NCBI GenBank assembly: GCA_012517195.1
Contig: JAAYVK010000039.1
Coordinates: forward strand, 64,085 to 105,250
Direction of reading: 5' to 3'
Length of the DNA stretch: 41,166 nucleotides
Origin: Synergistaceae bacterium
GTDB taxonomy: Bacteria; Synergistota; Synergistia; Synergistales; 79-D21
Part shown: positions 28,898 to 38,894 of the stretch, in pieces
How the letters are laid out: each line of letters opens with the position of its first letter
How positions within the stretch are numbered: the stretch's first letter is position 1
Position numbers and translations under genes: made by a program
The notes under the pieces: model-generated
What the model saw: the letters and a program-made list of their open reading frames with translations, nothing else
The model's database searches: none
Told to the model about the DNA's origin: nothing

Positions 28898-29446
28898 TCA
28901 GCTTTCCGGTTCAAGGAGTCCGTAACCGCCTTCTTTCCTCCGGTAGACGACGTTCGTCTGCCCCGTTTCGGCGTTCCGGAAGACAAAAAAACTATGACCC
29001 AGCAGGTCCATCTGAAGGGTCGCCTCGGAAGGACTCATCGGTCGGAGAGGAAACTTCTTGGTTTTGACGATTTCCTCTTCCTTCATTGCAGGGACGGTCT
29101 CCTCTGCAGCCGTGTAAAGACTGGCCAGTTCGGGTGAAAGGTCATGGGTTTTCAGGAAAGCGCGGTCTTTCAGGAAGTTCTTGTGCTTCTTGACCTGCGT
29201 TTCGATGTTCCGGATCGCTCCATCGAATGCCTTCCTCTGATCCGGGGCGTACTCTTCGCCTCTCATAACGACGCCGTTGACATTCGAGGTGATCTCGACG
29301 ACAAACATCCCCCTGCTGTGGCTCAGGGTGACTTTTGAATCGAGGATCTTATCGAAGAATTTTTCAAGTTTCCCCAGCTTCTTTTCCATGTAATCCTTCA
29401 GGTCTTCCGTGAGCTCGACGTTGCGCGAAACAAACCGTACGCTCAT
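28898..29446 (-). CDS. hpf: Ribosome hibernation promoting factor (long form)
   Basis: MSVRFVSRNVELTEDLKDYMEKKLGKLEKFFDKI; C-terminal domain ...ATLQMDLLGHSFFVFRNAETGQTNVVYRRKEGGYGLLEP. Confidence 0.93.
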   Translation of the reverse strand: MSVRFVSRNVELTEDLKDYMEKKLGKLEKFFDKILDSKVTLSHSRGMFVVEITSNVNGVVMRGEEYAPDQRKAFDGAIRNIETQVKKHKNFLKDRAFLKTHDLSPELASLYTAAEETVPAMKEEEIVKTKKFPLRPMSPSEATLQMDLLGHSFFVFRNAETGQTNVVYRRKEGGYGLLEPES

Positions 29447-29489
29447 AGGCACCCCTCCATTCCAACGTCCGAACTGTTGCCTTGAGAGA

Positions 29490-29497
29490 ATTATAGC
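29490..29497 (-). promoter_or_regulatory. Putative extended -10 promoter of hpf
   Basis: Minus strand TGCTATAAT, about 45-50 nt upstream of the hpf start; no strong -35 seen. Confidence 0.5.
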
Positions 29498-29651
29498 ACC
29501 CATCAGGGCATTCTTCACGGCAGCTTCTGAATATGCACAGCGGCAGCTTATTAGAGATAAATGCAGTGATGTTTGTTCGGCAGCCTTTCGCCGAATCTGG
29601 TAGAATTTCGTTTCAAGGATTTCAAAACACTAAAGAAAGGGACGTGAGGCT

Positions 29652-30839
29652 ATGCGCTTGTCGGATCGAGCCCTGAAGCTTGCGCCCTCCGCAACACTCG
29701 AGGTCGTGGCAAAAGCGAAGCAGCTGAAGCGCGAAGGGAAGCCCGTCATCTCCTTCGGTGCCGGAGAACCGGACTTCACTTCCCCCCCGGCCGCTGTCCA
29801 GGCAGCCGTTGATGCAATAAAGCGGGGGGAAACCCATTATACTCCCACCTCCGGGATCCCTGAGCTGAAGGAGGCCATTCAAACCTATTACCTTCAGCGC
29901 TTCGGGCTGGATTACCGGCCAGATGAAATTCTTGTCGGGGCCGGTGCAAAGCCCCTTCTTTACGAAGCCTTTGCCTGTCTTCTGAATCCCGGGGACGAAG
30001 TCCTTCTCTTTGCTCCCGCGTGGGTCAGCTATGTCGAGCAGATCAGCCTTTGTGACGGCCGCCCGGTGGTCCTCGACACCTCTGCAAATGACTTTTTCCC
30101 CACCCGGGAACAAATCGCGGAAGCGATCACACCGCGCACAGTCGGGATTCTTGTCAATACCCCAAACAACCCAACTGGAGCCGTCTATCCCGGGTCCCTG
30201 CTTGAAGAAATCGCGGGGATCGCCCAGGAGAATGGGCTTTGGGTCATCTTTGACGAAATCTATGAACGCCTTGTTTATGGAGAAGCGGTTCACTCCAACA
30301 TTCTTTCAGTGGTTCCTTCCCTCAGAAGTTCGACCCTGCTCATCAACGGGGTCAGCAAGGCCTATGCGATGACAGGATGGCGCATCGGCTATGCCCTTGG
30401 CCCCAAGCAACTGATTGAAAAAATGGGAGGGGTGCAGGGGCACCTGACCTCCAACCCGACCTCGATTTCCCAGTGGGCTTCAGCAGCAGCCATCAAAAAC
30501 GCGGAAACCGATGTCGAATCCATGAGAAAGGCCTTTGAAGAGAGGAGAACGCTGATCCTCAAGGCGCTGAAGGAGATGCCCCTCATCCGTGTGACTGAAC
30601 CTCAGGGAGCCTTCTATGTTTTTGTTGACGCGAGAAACTGTATCGGGAAAAGCTACAGGGGGCAGATCCTTTCTGACGATGTCGCTTTCTGCAAGGCTCT
30701 GCTCGAGGGGGAGTTTGTGGCTGCCGTTCCCGGCAGCGCCTTCCTGGCACCCGGGTTCATCCGGGTTTCCTACTCGAACTCCGCGGAGGAAATCACGGAA
30801 GGCATGTCACGGCTCAACCGATTCCTTTCAGAACTGTAG
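29652..30839 (+). CDS. Pyridoxal-phosphate aspartate/aromatic aminotransferase-like protein
   Basis: ISFGAGEPDFTSPPAAVQAA, HYTPTSGIPELKEAI, NTPNNPTGAVY, GVSKAYAMTGWRIGYALGP. Confidence 0.94.
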   Translation: MRLSDRALKLAPSATLEVVAKAKQLKREGKPVISFGAGEPDFTSPPAAVQAAVDAIKRGETHYTPTSGIPELKEAIQTYYLQRFGLDYRPDEILVGAGAKPLLYEAFACLLNPGDEVLLFAPAWVSYVEQISLCDGRPVVLDTSANDFFPTREQIAEAITPRTVGILVNTPNNPTGAVYPGSLLEEIAGIAQENGLWVIFDEIYERLVYGEAVHSNILSVVPSLRSSTLLINGVSKAYAMTGWRIGYALGPKQLIEKMGGVQGHLTSNPTSISQWASAAAIKNAETDVESMRKAFEERRTLILKALKEMPLIRVTEPQGAFYVFVDARNCIGKSYRGQILSDDVAFCKALLEGEFVAAVPGSAFLAPGFIRVSYSNSAEEITEGMSRLNRFLSEL

Positions 30840-30849
30840 TCAGGAACAG

Positions 30850-30891
30850 ACAGAAAGGGGCGGCGGGAGGTCCACCGCCGCCCCTTTCTGT
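30850..30891. terminator. Strong hairpin between convergent genes (likely bidirectional terminator)
   Basis: Perfect 17-bp stem acagaaaggggcggcgg/ccgccgcccctttctgt with 8-nt loop gaggtcca. Confidence 0.75.
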
Positions 30892-30897
30892 TCGGGA

Positions 30898-31842
30898 TCA
30901 GGGAAGGACCTGCGTCCCCCGGCTTCCCTCCAGTGCTTCGAGGGCTTGATCCAGGCTTGCGATGACCGCCCTCTTCCCGCCGTTTCGGACAAACCTCAGA
31001 GTGGCTTCCACTTTCGGGCCCATGCTCCCCGATTTGAAATGCCCCTCAAGGTGATAGGCTTCCAGTTCGTCCGCGCGGATGGTGCCGACGGCCTTCTCCC
31101 CCGGCTGGCGGTAGTGAATCAGGACCTGCGGGACATCTGTCAGGATCAGCAGCAGGTCGGCGTTGACATCCCGAGCGAGGCGTTCTGCGGCCAGATCCTT
31201 GTCAATGACCGCTTCCACGCCTTCCAGCCCGCCGTCTTCGGCGGTAACAACGGGGATGCCGCCTCCGCCGGAGGCGACAACCACGAACCCCTGTTCCACA
31301 AGGGCCCGTACCGCTTCCTTTTCGATGATCTCTTTCGGGTCCGGAGAAGGGACAACCCTTCTCCATCCCCTTCCGGCATCTTCGATCCAGGTTTCATTCC
31401 TTTCTTTCATCCTTCTTCTTGCTTCTTCTTCGGAAAAGAAAGGCCCTACAGGTTTTGTAGGGTTTTGAAAGGCTGGATCGGTTCGATCCACCCGGACCTG
31501 GGTTACGATGCAGACCGGTTTGGGAATGGGGATTTTCTTCCGCTGAAAACAATTCGCCAGCGCCTGGCAGAAAAGATAACCGATGAATCCCTGGCTTTCT
31601 GCCCCGCAGACGTCCATCGGCATTGCAGGAACCTGTCTTGCGCCGAGTTCGTTCTGGATGAGGATGGTCCCGACCTGCGGACCATTCCCGTGGGTTAGGA
31701 TTACCTGGTAGCCCGCCTGGATCATTTTTGCGACTTCCCGCGCCGTCTTCTGGACGTTGCCCATCTGTTCTGCAGCCGTCCCGCGCTGGCCCCGCTGCAA
31801 GATGGCATTGCCTCCAAGTGCGACAACCACACGTTCTCTCAA
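30898..31842 (-). CDS. arcC: Carbamate kinase
   Basis: [84 protein letters not shown]. Confidence 0.95.
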   Translation of the reverse strand: MRERVVVALGGNAILQRGQRGTAAEQMGNVQKTAREVAKMIQAGYQVILTHGNGPQVGTILIQNELGARQVPAMPMDVCGAESQGFIGYLFCQALANCFQRKKIPIPKPVCIVTQVRVDRTDPAFQNPTKPVGPFFSEEEARRRMKERNETWIEDAGRGWRRVVPSPDPKEIIEKEAVRALVEQGFVVVASGGGGIPVVTAEDGGLEGVEAVIDKDLAAERLARDVNADLLLILTDVPQVLIHYRQPGEKAVGTIRADELEAYHLEGHFKSGSMGPKVEATLRFVRNGGKRAVIASLDQALEALEGSRGTQVLP

Positions 31843-31918
31843 GGGAACTCCTCCCGCTCGAAATAAACCGTAGCGCTTCTACAGTTCCATCATAGCGTTG
31901 CCCTTTCAGGTTGTCCAG

Positions 31919-31945
31919 AAAAAAAGGGCCTGCCGCCCGGCAGGC
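31919..31945 (-). terminator. Rho-independent terminator downstream of frr
   Basis: Minus strand GCCTGCC-GGGC-GGCAGGC-CCTTTTTTT. Confidence 0.85.
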
Positions 31946-31969
31946 AGCAGGCGTGTTCCTTCTCAAACC

Positions 31970-32527
31970 CTATTGTTCCATGATTTCCCGCTCTTTTTCA
32001 GCGAGGACGTTTTCCAATTTCTTGATGTATTCATCGGTCATGTCCTGAACTTCTTTCTGGAAACGCTTCAGGTCATCTTCAGTGATACGGCTTTCCTTTT
32101 CCATTTTCTTCAGGTTCTCGATGGCGTCCCTGCGCAAATTCCGAACAACGACCTTGGCGTCTTCGGCGTATTTCCGTACGACCTTCGTCAGTTCGATCCG
32201 CCTTTCCCGGTTAAGTTCGGGCAAGGTCAGGCGGATGCTTTCTCCGTCGTTGTTAGGATGAATCCCGAGAGAAGATGCCTGAATGGCCTTTTCGATAAGC
32301 TTGCCCGCACTTTTATCCCACGGGGTGATGACGATCTGCCGGGCTTCCGGGATGTTGACCGTGGCCATTTGTTTGATCGGAGTCGGAGTGCCGTAATAAT
32401 CGACCTTGATCTCCTCCACGAGTGCCGGGTGCGCCCGTCCGGTCCGGACACCGAGCAGCTCCGAACGGAAGAACTCCACCGCTTTCTCCATTTTTTGCCT
32501 GAGGGTTTTCATTTCGGTTTGCGGCAT
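31970..32527 (-). CDS. frr: Ribosome recycling factor
   Basis: RSELLGVRTGRAHPALVEEIKVDYYGTPTPIKQMATVNIPEARQIVITPWDK. Confidence 0.97.
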   Translation of the reverse strand: MPQTEMKTLRQKMEKAVEFFRSELLGVRTGRAHPALVEEIKVDYYGTPTPIKQMATVNIPEARQIVITPWDKSAGKLIEKAIQASSLGIHPNNDGESIRLTLPELNRERRIELTKVVRKYAEDAKVVVRNLRRDAIENLKKMEKESRITEDDLKRFQKEVQDMTDEYIKKLENVLAEKEREIMEQ

Positions 32528-33255
32528 CAGTCTCCACTCTCCTTCGCGGATACGATCGTGCCGATCTGGCTGTTTTCAAGCAGGAGTTTCTCAAGGTTAC
32601 CAGCTTCAAGGATATTGAAAACGATGATGGGAATCCTGTTTTCCATGCACAGGGAAAAAGCTGCCGCATCCATCACCTTGAGCTGCCGGTTCAGGGCTTC
32701 CAGGTAGGTGATGTGCGGGAGGAAGATTGCGGTTTCATCCTTTTTCGGATCCTTATCATATATACCATCGACTTTGGTGCCTTTCAACAGGCACTCCGCG
32801 TCGATCTCAGCTGCTCGAAGAGCTGCCGCGGTATCCGTTGAAAAATATGGCGATCCCGTCCCCGCGGCGAAGATGACGACTCTCCCCTTTTCCAGGTGCC
32901 TGATGGCTCTCCTGCGGATAAACGGCTCGGCCAGCTGGCGCATTTCAACCGCCGTCTGCACACGTGTGGGAACTCCCATTTTCTCCAGGGCATCCTGCAG
33001 CGCGAGGGCGTTGATGACAGTTGCAAGCATCCCCATCGCGTCCGCCTGCGCCCTGTCGTATCCCTGGGTTTCAGCCTCCACGCCCCTGAAAATGTTCCCT
33101 CCACCGACCACCATGGCCACTTCGATTCCGGCCTTGGTGACCGCTGCGACCTGTTCACAGATCGTTTTCACGGAAACGTAATCAATCCCGAAACCGGCGG
33201 ATCCGGCAAGAATCTCCCCGGACAGCTTGAGAAGCACACGACGAAACCGCGGCAA
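32527..33255 (-). CDS. pyrH: UMP kinase
   Basis: Likely TTG start at 33255 ([18 protein letters not shown]); [43 protein letters not shown]. Confidence 0.95.
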   Translation of the reverse strand: MPRFRRVLLKLSGEILAGSAGFGIDYVSVKTICEQVAAVTKAGIEVAMVVGGGNIFRGVEAETQGYDRAQADAMGMLATVINALALQDALEKMGVPTRVQTAVEMRQLAEPFIRRRAIRHLEKGRVVIFAAGTGSPYFSTDTAAALRAAEIDAECLLKGTKVDGIYDKDPKKDETAIFLPHITYLEALNRQLKVMDAAAFSLCMENRIPIIVFNILEAGNLEKLLLENSQIGTIVSAKESGD

Positions 33256-33273
33256 AAAAATCACCCCTTCGAC

Positions 33274-33305
33274 GAAAAAAAGGGGCGAGGAAAAATCCTC
33301 GCCCC
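33274..33305 (-). terminator. Intrinsic terminator/attenuator between tsf and pyrH
   Basis: Minus strand GGGGCGAGGA-TTTT-TCCTCGCCCC-TTTTTTT. Confidence 0.87.
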
Positions 33306-33316
33306 GGAAAGATCCC

Positions 33317-33910
33317 CTATTCCCCGATTGAAAACCTGGCGAAGCGGCGGACGACAATGTTTTCCCCCAGCTTCGCGATTGCTTCCATTACCAGGTCTTT
33401 CACCCGCTTTTCGGGGTCCCGGATGTAGGCCTGTTCGAGAAGGCAGGTTTCCTCGTAGAATTTCTTGACACGGCCTTCGGCAATTTTCTCGACGATGTGG
33501 GCAGGCTTTCCCTCTTCCAGGGCCTGGTGACGATAGATTTCCTTTTCCCTTTCAAGGGCCTCGGCATCGACGTCTTCAATCGAAACGTACTGGGGGATTG
33601 CTGCAGCAACCTGCATGGCCAATTCGTGGCCCAGCGTCTGGAATTCGTCGGTCCTGGCAACGAAGTCGGTTTCACAGTTCAGTTCGAGAAGGACACCGAT
33701 TTTCCCGTTCGTGTGAATATAGCTGAACACCATCCCCTGGGAGGCGGTGCGGCCAATCTTCTTGGCTGCCTTGGCAAGCCCCTTCTCACGCAGATAGTCG
33801 ACCGATTTCTCGATATCCCCGCCGCATTCGGCAAGAGCCTTCTTGCAATCGAGAACCCCTGCCCCCGTCCGGGCTCTAAGCTCCTTTACCGCATCCATAT
33901 CGACCGCCAT
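33317..33910 (-). CDS. tsf: Elongation factor Ts
   Basis: Start ATG 33910 ([51 protein letters not shown]); [15 protein letters not shown]. Confidence 0.97.
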   Translation of the reverse strand: MAVDMDAVKELRARTGAGVLDCKKALAECGGDIEKSVDYLREKGLAKAAKKIGRTASQGMVFSYIHTNGKIGVLLELNCETDFVARTDEFQTLGHELAMQVAAAIPQYVSIEDVDAEALEREKEIYRHQALEEGKPAHIVEKIAEGRVKKFYEETCLLEQAYIRDPEKRVKDLVMEAIAKLGENIVVRRFARFSIGE

Positions 33911-33914
33911 CGAA

Positions 33915-34748
33915 CTAGGCCTCCTTCCAACCCTTCCGATCTTCGATCTCCGATTCCACGAGTTTCTCCTGCACTTCTGCATACGCTTCATGCAGCTTTT
34001 CGCGGACTTCGATCGTCTCTTCGCTTTCAACGCTTTCTTCCTCCTGCGGGAGGAGGCTGCCGTCTACACCCTGGCGGCCTTCGATGACCGCGTTGGCCAT
34101 CAGGGAGAACATCAGCTTGATGGCACGGATCGCGTCGTCATTTCCGGGGATCGGATAGTCGATAACCTCCGGATCGCAGTTCGTGTCAACAATCGATGCG
34201 ACCGGGATTCCAAGCTTCCTGGCTTCCTGGACGGCGATGGTTTCCCGGCGGGGATCGATGATGAAGAGTGCGTCCGGCAGGTCCTTCATATCCCGAATCC
34301 CGATAAGGTATTTTTCCAGTTTCTCCTTCTGTTTCCTGAGAACACTGACTTCCTTTTTCGGCATTTTCTCGAACGTTCCGTCTTCTTCCATCTTCTGGAG
34401 TTCGACCATCCGGTTGACGCGTTTCCGGATTGTGGGGAAGTTCGTCAAAAGGCCCCCCAGCCATCTCTGGTTGATGTAAAACTGCCCGCAGCGGAGCGCC
34501 TCTTCACGTACGATCTCCTGAGCCTGCCGTTTCGTCCCGACGAAAAGGACGCTGCCTCCCGATTTCGACACCTCGCGGATGAAATCGTAGGCCTTCTCCA
34601 GCCCTTTCACGGTTTTCTGCAGATCAATGATGTAAACCCCATTCCTCTCGGTGAAGATGTAGGGCTTCATCTTCGGGTTCCACCGACGCGTCTGGTGCCC
34701 GAAATGGACACCGCACTCCAGGAGCTGCTTGATACTTACGACTGACAC
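33915..34748 (-). CDS. rpsB: 30S ribosomal protein S2
   Basis: GTG start; [46 protein letters not shown]. Confidence 0.97.
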   Translation of the reverse strand: MSVVSIKQLLECGVHFGHQTRRWNPKMKPYIFTERNGVYIIDLQKTVKGLEKAYDFIREVSKSGGSVLFVGTKRQAQEIVREEALRCGQFYINQRWLGGLLTNFPTIRKRVNRMVELQKMEEDGTFEKMPKKEVSVLRKQKEKLEKYLIGIRDMKDLPDALFIIDPRRETIAVQEARKLGIPVASIVDTNCDPEVIDYPIPGNDDAIRAIKLMFSLMANAVIEGRQGVDGSLLPQEEESVESEETIEVREKLHEAYAEVQEKLVESEIEDRKGWKEA

Positions 34749-34859
34749 TGTTTTCCCCTCCCTGTCATGGTTTACCCTCCACGCCCTTCATCCGGCAGGA
34801 GACCCGCCATGGGCACCCTCCAGGCCGTCGGAACGTGTGCGATTTTCGGGCCAACGGGC

Positions 34860-34889
34860 AGTATATCACAAGTCATTCTTGACCATCAA
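34860..34889 (-). promoter_or_regulatory. Putative rpsB promoter
   Basis: Minus strand TTGATG (34889-34884), 18-nt spacer, TATACT (34865-34860) with extended TG. Confidence 0.6.
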
Positions 34890-34907
34890 GCGCATGGGGG
34901 ATAACAT
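34879..34907 (+). promoter_or_regulatory. Putative promoter of the CsoR/CstR-like gene
   Basis: TTGACC (34879-34884), 17-nt spacer, TAACAT (34902-34907); its -35 abuts the rpsB -35. Confidence 0.55.
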
Positions 34908-34956
34908 ATACCCGGTATTTTTCTTCAGAAGATATACCCAGACAGGAGGGGAAAAC

Positions 34957-35274
34957 ATGCCGAAGGAATCCTTGATCGAGCAACTGGAAAACCTGAGCCG
35001 CGATCAGAAAGCCATGCTAAACCGGCTGAAAAGGGTGGAAGGGCAACTCCGCGGGATTCAGAGGATGATCATTGAAAACAAGCCCTGCCACAACATCCTT
35101 ATTCAGCTTTCAGCGGCGCGGAAGGCCATGCATCAGGTTTGCATCGAAATCCTCAAGAATTACATTCAACGATGCCTTGCGACCAAGAACCTTGAGGACA
35201 CCGCGGAACTCGAAGCCCTGATCGGAGCGATGCTGGACCTCGCCCCTCTTTCTACGGAAAAGCAGGAACCCTAG
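34957..35274 (+). CDS. CsoR/FrmR/CstR (DUF156) family transcriptional regulator
   Basis: Start ATG 34957 behind CAGGAGGGG; MLNRLKRVEGQLRGIQRMIIENKPCHNILIQLSAARKAMHQVCIEILKNYIQRCL. Confidence 0.93.
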   Translation: MPKESLIEQLENLSRDQKAMLNRLKRVEGQLRGIQRMIIENKPCHNILIQLSAARKAMHQVCIEILKNYIQRCLATKNLEDTAELEALIGAMLDLAPLSTEKQEP

Positions 35275-35765
35275 GGTTCTGAAGAATCCGGCGGATTCCC
35301 CGCCTCACCAAGCAGGGCCGCCACGAGGGAACCAAGATTTTCCCGTCTGCCCGTCGCCGAATCCACCAGGCATTCGCCTTCTATCTTCCATACACGCCAG
35401 GTTGATCTCACGCGTTCCTGATCGACCATCACGGAGTTGTACCGGAGAGCTCCGGTCCACTTTCCCTTCCCCACAAGCCGGGCAGCTTCCTCTGCAAGAT
35501 CGACCGCTCTTTCGCGGGGCACCCTGGGCTCGAGCCTCTTCCCCCCCGGAAGCTCCGTTTCAAGGACGACCACCGATTTCTGTGGAAGGAGCGTCACCTG
35601 GCCGTTCACCGCATCCACGATCGCCGCATGAAAAGAATAGCTCGTCCGGGTCATCATCCCCCTGGAAAAAATCTCCACCGGCACAACAAAAACCGGAACG
35701 AGCAGGAAAGGACCTTCCTTCAGCTCGAAGATCGGCGCCAGCATTCCCCTGAAGTCGTTCTGCAT
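35271..35765 (-). CDS. Hypothetical protein, 164 aa
   Basis: Minus-strand ORF; likely start MQNDFRGMLAPIFELKEGPFLLVPVFVVPVEIF at 35765; no family recognised. Confidence 0.55.
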   Translation of the reverse strand: MQNDFRGMLAPIFELKEGPFLLVPVFVVPVEIFSRGMMTRTSYSFHAAIVDAVNGQVTLLPQKSVVVLETELPGGKRLEPRVPRERAVDLAEEAARLVGKGKWTGALRYNSVMVDQERVRSTWRVWKIEGECLVDSATGRRENLGSLVAALLGEAGNPPDSSEP

Positions 35766-35815
35766 TCGCTTGCCCCCTTTCCTGGACCTTTCGGCGGAAT
35801 CCGGGGAAAAACTAC

Positions 35816-35945
35816 GGAGGTCCCGGGCAGGAAACCCAACTTGCCGTGGCACCCGATGGGATCCGCTTACCGTTGCTTCCTTCCGGACCTGGCGGGGTTT
35901 GCGGGCCTTCGCCGCACGGGGCTGGGTTTCCTGCCTGGGACCTCC
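35816..35945 (-). ncRNA. ffs: Bacterial signal recognition particle RNA (4.5S type)
   Basis: Minus strand GGAGGTCCCAGGCAGGAAACCCA...CCAGGTCCGGAAGGAAGCAAC...TGGGTTTCCTGCCCGGGACCTCC: self-complementary ends and the conserved SRP domain IV motif GGTCCGGAAGGAAGCA. Confidence 0.93.
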
Positions 35946-35957
35946 GGCAGACAAAAA

Positions 35958-36051
35958 TGGCGGAGAGGGAGGGATTTGAACCCTCGGGGCGGGGTTTAGG
36001 CCGCCCACACGCTCTCCAGGCGTGCGCCTTCGACCACTCAGCCACCTCTCC
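35958..36051 (-). tRNA. tRNA-Ser (anticodon GGA)
   Basis: Minus strand GGAGAGGTGGCTGAGTGGTCGAAGGCGCACGCCTGGAGAGCGTG...GAGGGTTCAAATCCCTCCCTCTCCGCCA; loop CTGGAGA, encoded CCA, long variable arm. Confidence 0.95.
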
Positions 36052-36119
36052 GCATGTTCGCTACTTTTAGTTTGGCGGAGAGAGTGGGATTTGAACCCAC
36101 GAGGCGGCTTCAAGACCAC

Positions 36120-36638
<519 letters not shown>

Positions 36639-36756
36639 AAAGACGCCCTCCTCGGGACGTTTCAAGACCGTGATGCATTCTAGCAAAAGACTTCCCGTTT
36701 GCAAAGATAGGGTCTTCGGAAAATAATGAAGACACCCGGGCAGCGAACGGAGGGGG

Positions 36757-37605
36757 ATGACAATGAAAGAGAAAAGTGACAGGATTTTGTTCTTCCAGGT
36801 CAATGCTTTCACCGACCGGCACTTCTGCGGCAACCCTGCCGCGGTATGCCTCCTGCACGGCCCGCTTCCAGCAAGGCTTATGCAGCAGATCGCTGCGGAA
36901 ATGAAGCTTTCCGAAACCACCTTTCTCATTCCCCTCAACGGGGACTTCAGAAATGCCTCGGAATTCCGGATCCGGTGGTTCACGCCCGTGACCGAAGTTC
37001 CCCTCTGTGGACATGCCACGCTGGCAGCAGCTTCCGTCGTCTTTTCGGAGATCGGCAATTCGAGCGGAACTCTTTTTTTCGAATCAAGAAGCGGACGGCT
37101 GGCCGCATGTCGAGGACCGGAAGGCTGGACCCTGGATTTCCCTTCAAATCCGCCTCATCCCTGCGAGGCGCCCAGGGGGATCCTTGAAGGCCTCGGAATC
37201 AAAAATCCTATCCCGGCTTTTCTTTCCGAGGAAGCCGAGATGCTTCTGATCCCGATGGGATCCTACGAAGAAGTCCTTCGCATTTCTCCAGACTTTCCCT
37301 CCCTGCTTTCCGTAAATGACCGGATGGGAGCACAGGGGGTCATCATCACAGCCTTGGGGCCCGAGGGCTTTGATTTCTGCTCGCGGTATTTCGGTCCATG
37401 GGAGGGGATCAATGAAGATCCGGTGACAGGTTCCGCCCACACCGTGCTGGCCCCCTACTGGCACCAGATTCTCGGCAAGTCGGATTTTCTTGCGCTTCAG
37501 GCCTCAAGAAGGACCGGCGTCCTTGGGGTTCGGCTGGTTCCGGGAGGAAGGGTGCGCATCTCCGGGAAAACGCGCGTTTTTCTGAAGGGGATTCTTTGCC
37601 TATAA
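36757..37605 (+). CDS. PhzF-family isomerase/epimerase-like protein
   Basis: FFQVNAFTDRHFCGNPAAVCLL, KLSETTFLIP, RIRWFTPVTEVPLCGHATLAAA, NEDPVTGSAHTVLAPYW. Confidence 0.94.
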   Translation: MTMKEKSDRILFFQVNAFTDRHFCGNPAAVCLLHGPLPARLMQQIAAEMKLSETTFLIPLNGDFRNASEFRIRWFTPVTEVPLCGHATLAAASVVFSEIGNSSGTLFFESRSGRLAACRGPEGWTLDFPSNPPHPCEAPRGILEGLGIKNPIPAFLSEEAEMLLIPMGSYEEVLRISPDFPSLLSVNDRMGAQGVIITALGPEGFDFCSRYFGPWEGINEDPVTGSAHTVLAPYWHQILGKSDFLALQASRRTGVLGVRLVPGGRVRISGKTRVFLKGILCL

Positions 37606-37606
37606 A

Positions 37607-37636
37607 AAACGGGGGTTGCCGAAGCAACCCCCGTTT
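37607..37636. terminator. Hairpin terminator between convergent phzF-like and csp genes
   Basis: cgggggttgc-cgaa-gcaacccccg flanked by A-tract and TTT. Confidence 0.75.
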
Positions 37637-37654
37637 CTGACGGTCCTCTGTTGG

Positions 37655-37858
37655 TTAAGCCTTCTCGACGTTGGCGGCCTGAGGGCCCTTGGCTCCGTCG
37701 ACCACTTCGAGGGTTACGCGCTGGCCCTCATCCAGGGTCTTGAAGCCTTCCATCTTGATCGCGCTGAAGTGGACAAAAACATCCTTACCCTCATCAGTCG
37801 TGATGAACCCATAGCCCTTAGTGCCGTTGAACCACTTTACCGTACCGTTCGTTTTCAA
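37655..37858 (-). CDS. csp: Cold-shock protein (CspA family)
   Basis: [31 protein letters not shown]; likely TTG start at 37858 behind CAGGAGG (longer ORF begins at 37906). Confidence 0.95.
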   Translation of the reverse strand: MKTNGTVKWFNGTKGYGFITTDEGKDVFVHFSAIKMEGFKTLDEGQRVTLEVVDGAKGPQAANVEKA

Positions 37859-37916
37859 GCTTGCTGCCTCCTGATAATCCATAATAGACTTCTCCGATGG
37901 CGCCATCGGCTATGAA

Positions 37917-37945
37917 AGAGTATCCGATGCCGCACGACTTGTCAA
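37917..37945 (-). promoter_or_regulatory. Putative csp promoter
   Basis: Minus strand TTGACA (37945-37940), 17-nt spacer, TACTCT (37922-37917). Confidence 0.6.
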
Positions 37946-37958
37946 GGGTTCGGTAAAC

Positions 37959-38804
37959 CTAGACTTTCGGAATGTTCCTGCCGGAGAATATTTCGGCCAT
38001 TTCCCGCTTCAGTTCCTGTTTGATCCGCTTCTTCTCCCCGGGAAGCAGGCTCTTTTTCCCCGTCCCGAACAGGTAGTTGTCCAGGTCGAACTCTTTCAGG
38101 ATCATCTTCGTCATGAAAAGGTTTTCCTGGTAGACGTTCACATCGATCATCTGGTACTTTTCCCGCATATCGTCGGCAATGAAATTCTGGATCGAGTTGA
38201 TTTTATGATCGATGAAGAATTTTTCCCCGTTGATGTCCCGCGTGAAGCCCCTGACACGATAATCCAGCACGGCAATGTCGGGGTTAAAGGAATGCAGGAG
38301 AAAATTCAGGGCCTTCAGGGGTGAAATCTTCCCGCAGGTCGAAACATCGATATCCGCCCTGAAGGTGCTGATCCCCTGGTCCGGGTGGCTTTCGGGATAA
38401 GTGTGCACGGTGATATGGCTCTTGTCGAGGTGCGCAACCACAGATTCGGGAAGAGGCCCCGGAGTTTCACCCGAGCAGAGGTCGCTCCCCTCAGGCGCCT
38501 GCCCGCACTCGACCTTTTCCTCCGAAATCAGCATCGTGACACTGGCACCCTGGGGATCATAATCCTGCTGGGCGATATTCAGAATGTTGGCGCCGATGAT
38601 GTTTGCGACTTCGCTCAAGATCGCCGTCAATCTCTCGGCGTTGTACTCCTCGTCGATATAGTCGATGTATTCCTTCCGGTGTTGCGGGAGTTTCGCGTAA
38701 CAGATATCGTACATGTTGAAGCTGAGGCTTTTCGTGAGGTTGTTGAACCCGTACAGCTTCAGTTTCTTGATCGGCTTGATCTTTTTCATCGCCGGTATCG
38801 ACAC
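37959..38804 (-). CDS. speD: S-adenosylmethionine decarboxylase, large (E. coli-type) proenzyme
   Basis: GTG start; [23 protein letters not shown]; pyruvoyl cleavage region [41 protein letters not shown]. Confidence 0.95.
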   Translation of the reverse strand: MSIPAMKKIKPIKKLKLYGFNNLTKSLSFNMYDICYAKLPQHRKEYIDYIDEEYNAERLTAILSEVANIIGANILNIAQQDYDPQGASVTMLISEEKVECGQAPEGSDLCSGETPGPLPESVVAHLDKSHITVHTYPESHPDQGISTFRADIDVSTCGKISPLKALNFLLHSFNPDIAVLDYRVRGFTRDINGEKFFIDHKINSIQNFIADDMREKYQMIDVNVYQENLFMTKMILKEFDLDNYLFGTGKKSLLPGEKKRIKQELKREMAEIFSGRNIPKV

Positions 38805-38824
38805 CCTTTCCTCAAGATGAAGGC

Positions 38825-38830
38825 ATTATA
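38825..38830 (-). promoter_or_regulatory. Putative -10 element for speD
   Basis: Minus strand TATAAT about 20 nt upstream of the speD start; -35 not clear. Confidence 0.4.
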
Positions 38831-38894
38831 GCGTCTTTTCCGTTTTTTGCGAATCGAGCCGATTTCCCGCCGGAAAGAAAGGAGGAGTTGGCCT

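Noticed and set aside
30616-31698. 360-aa plus-strand ORF
   Set aside because: Overlaps the aminotransferase end in another frame and is antisense to arcC; also crosses the strong hairpin at 30850-30891.
33843-34745. 300-aa plus-strand ORF
   Set aside because: Antisense to rpsB; no motif support.
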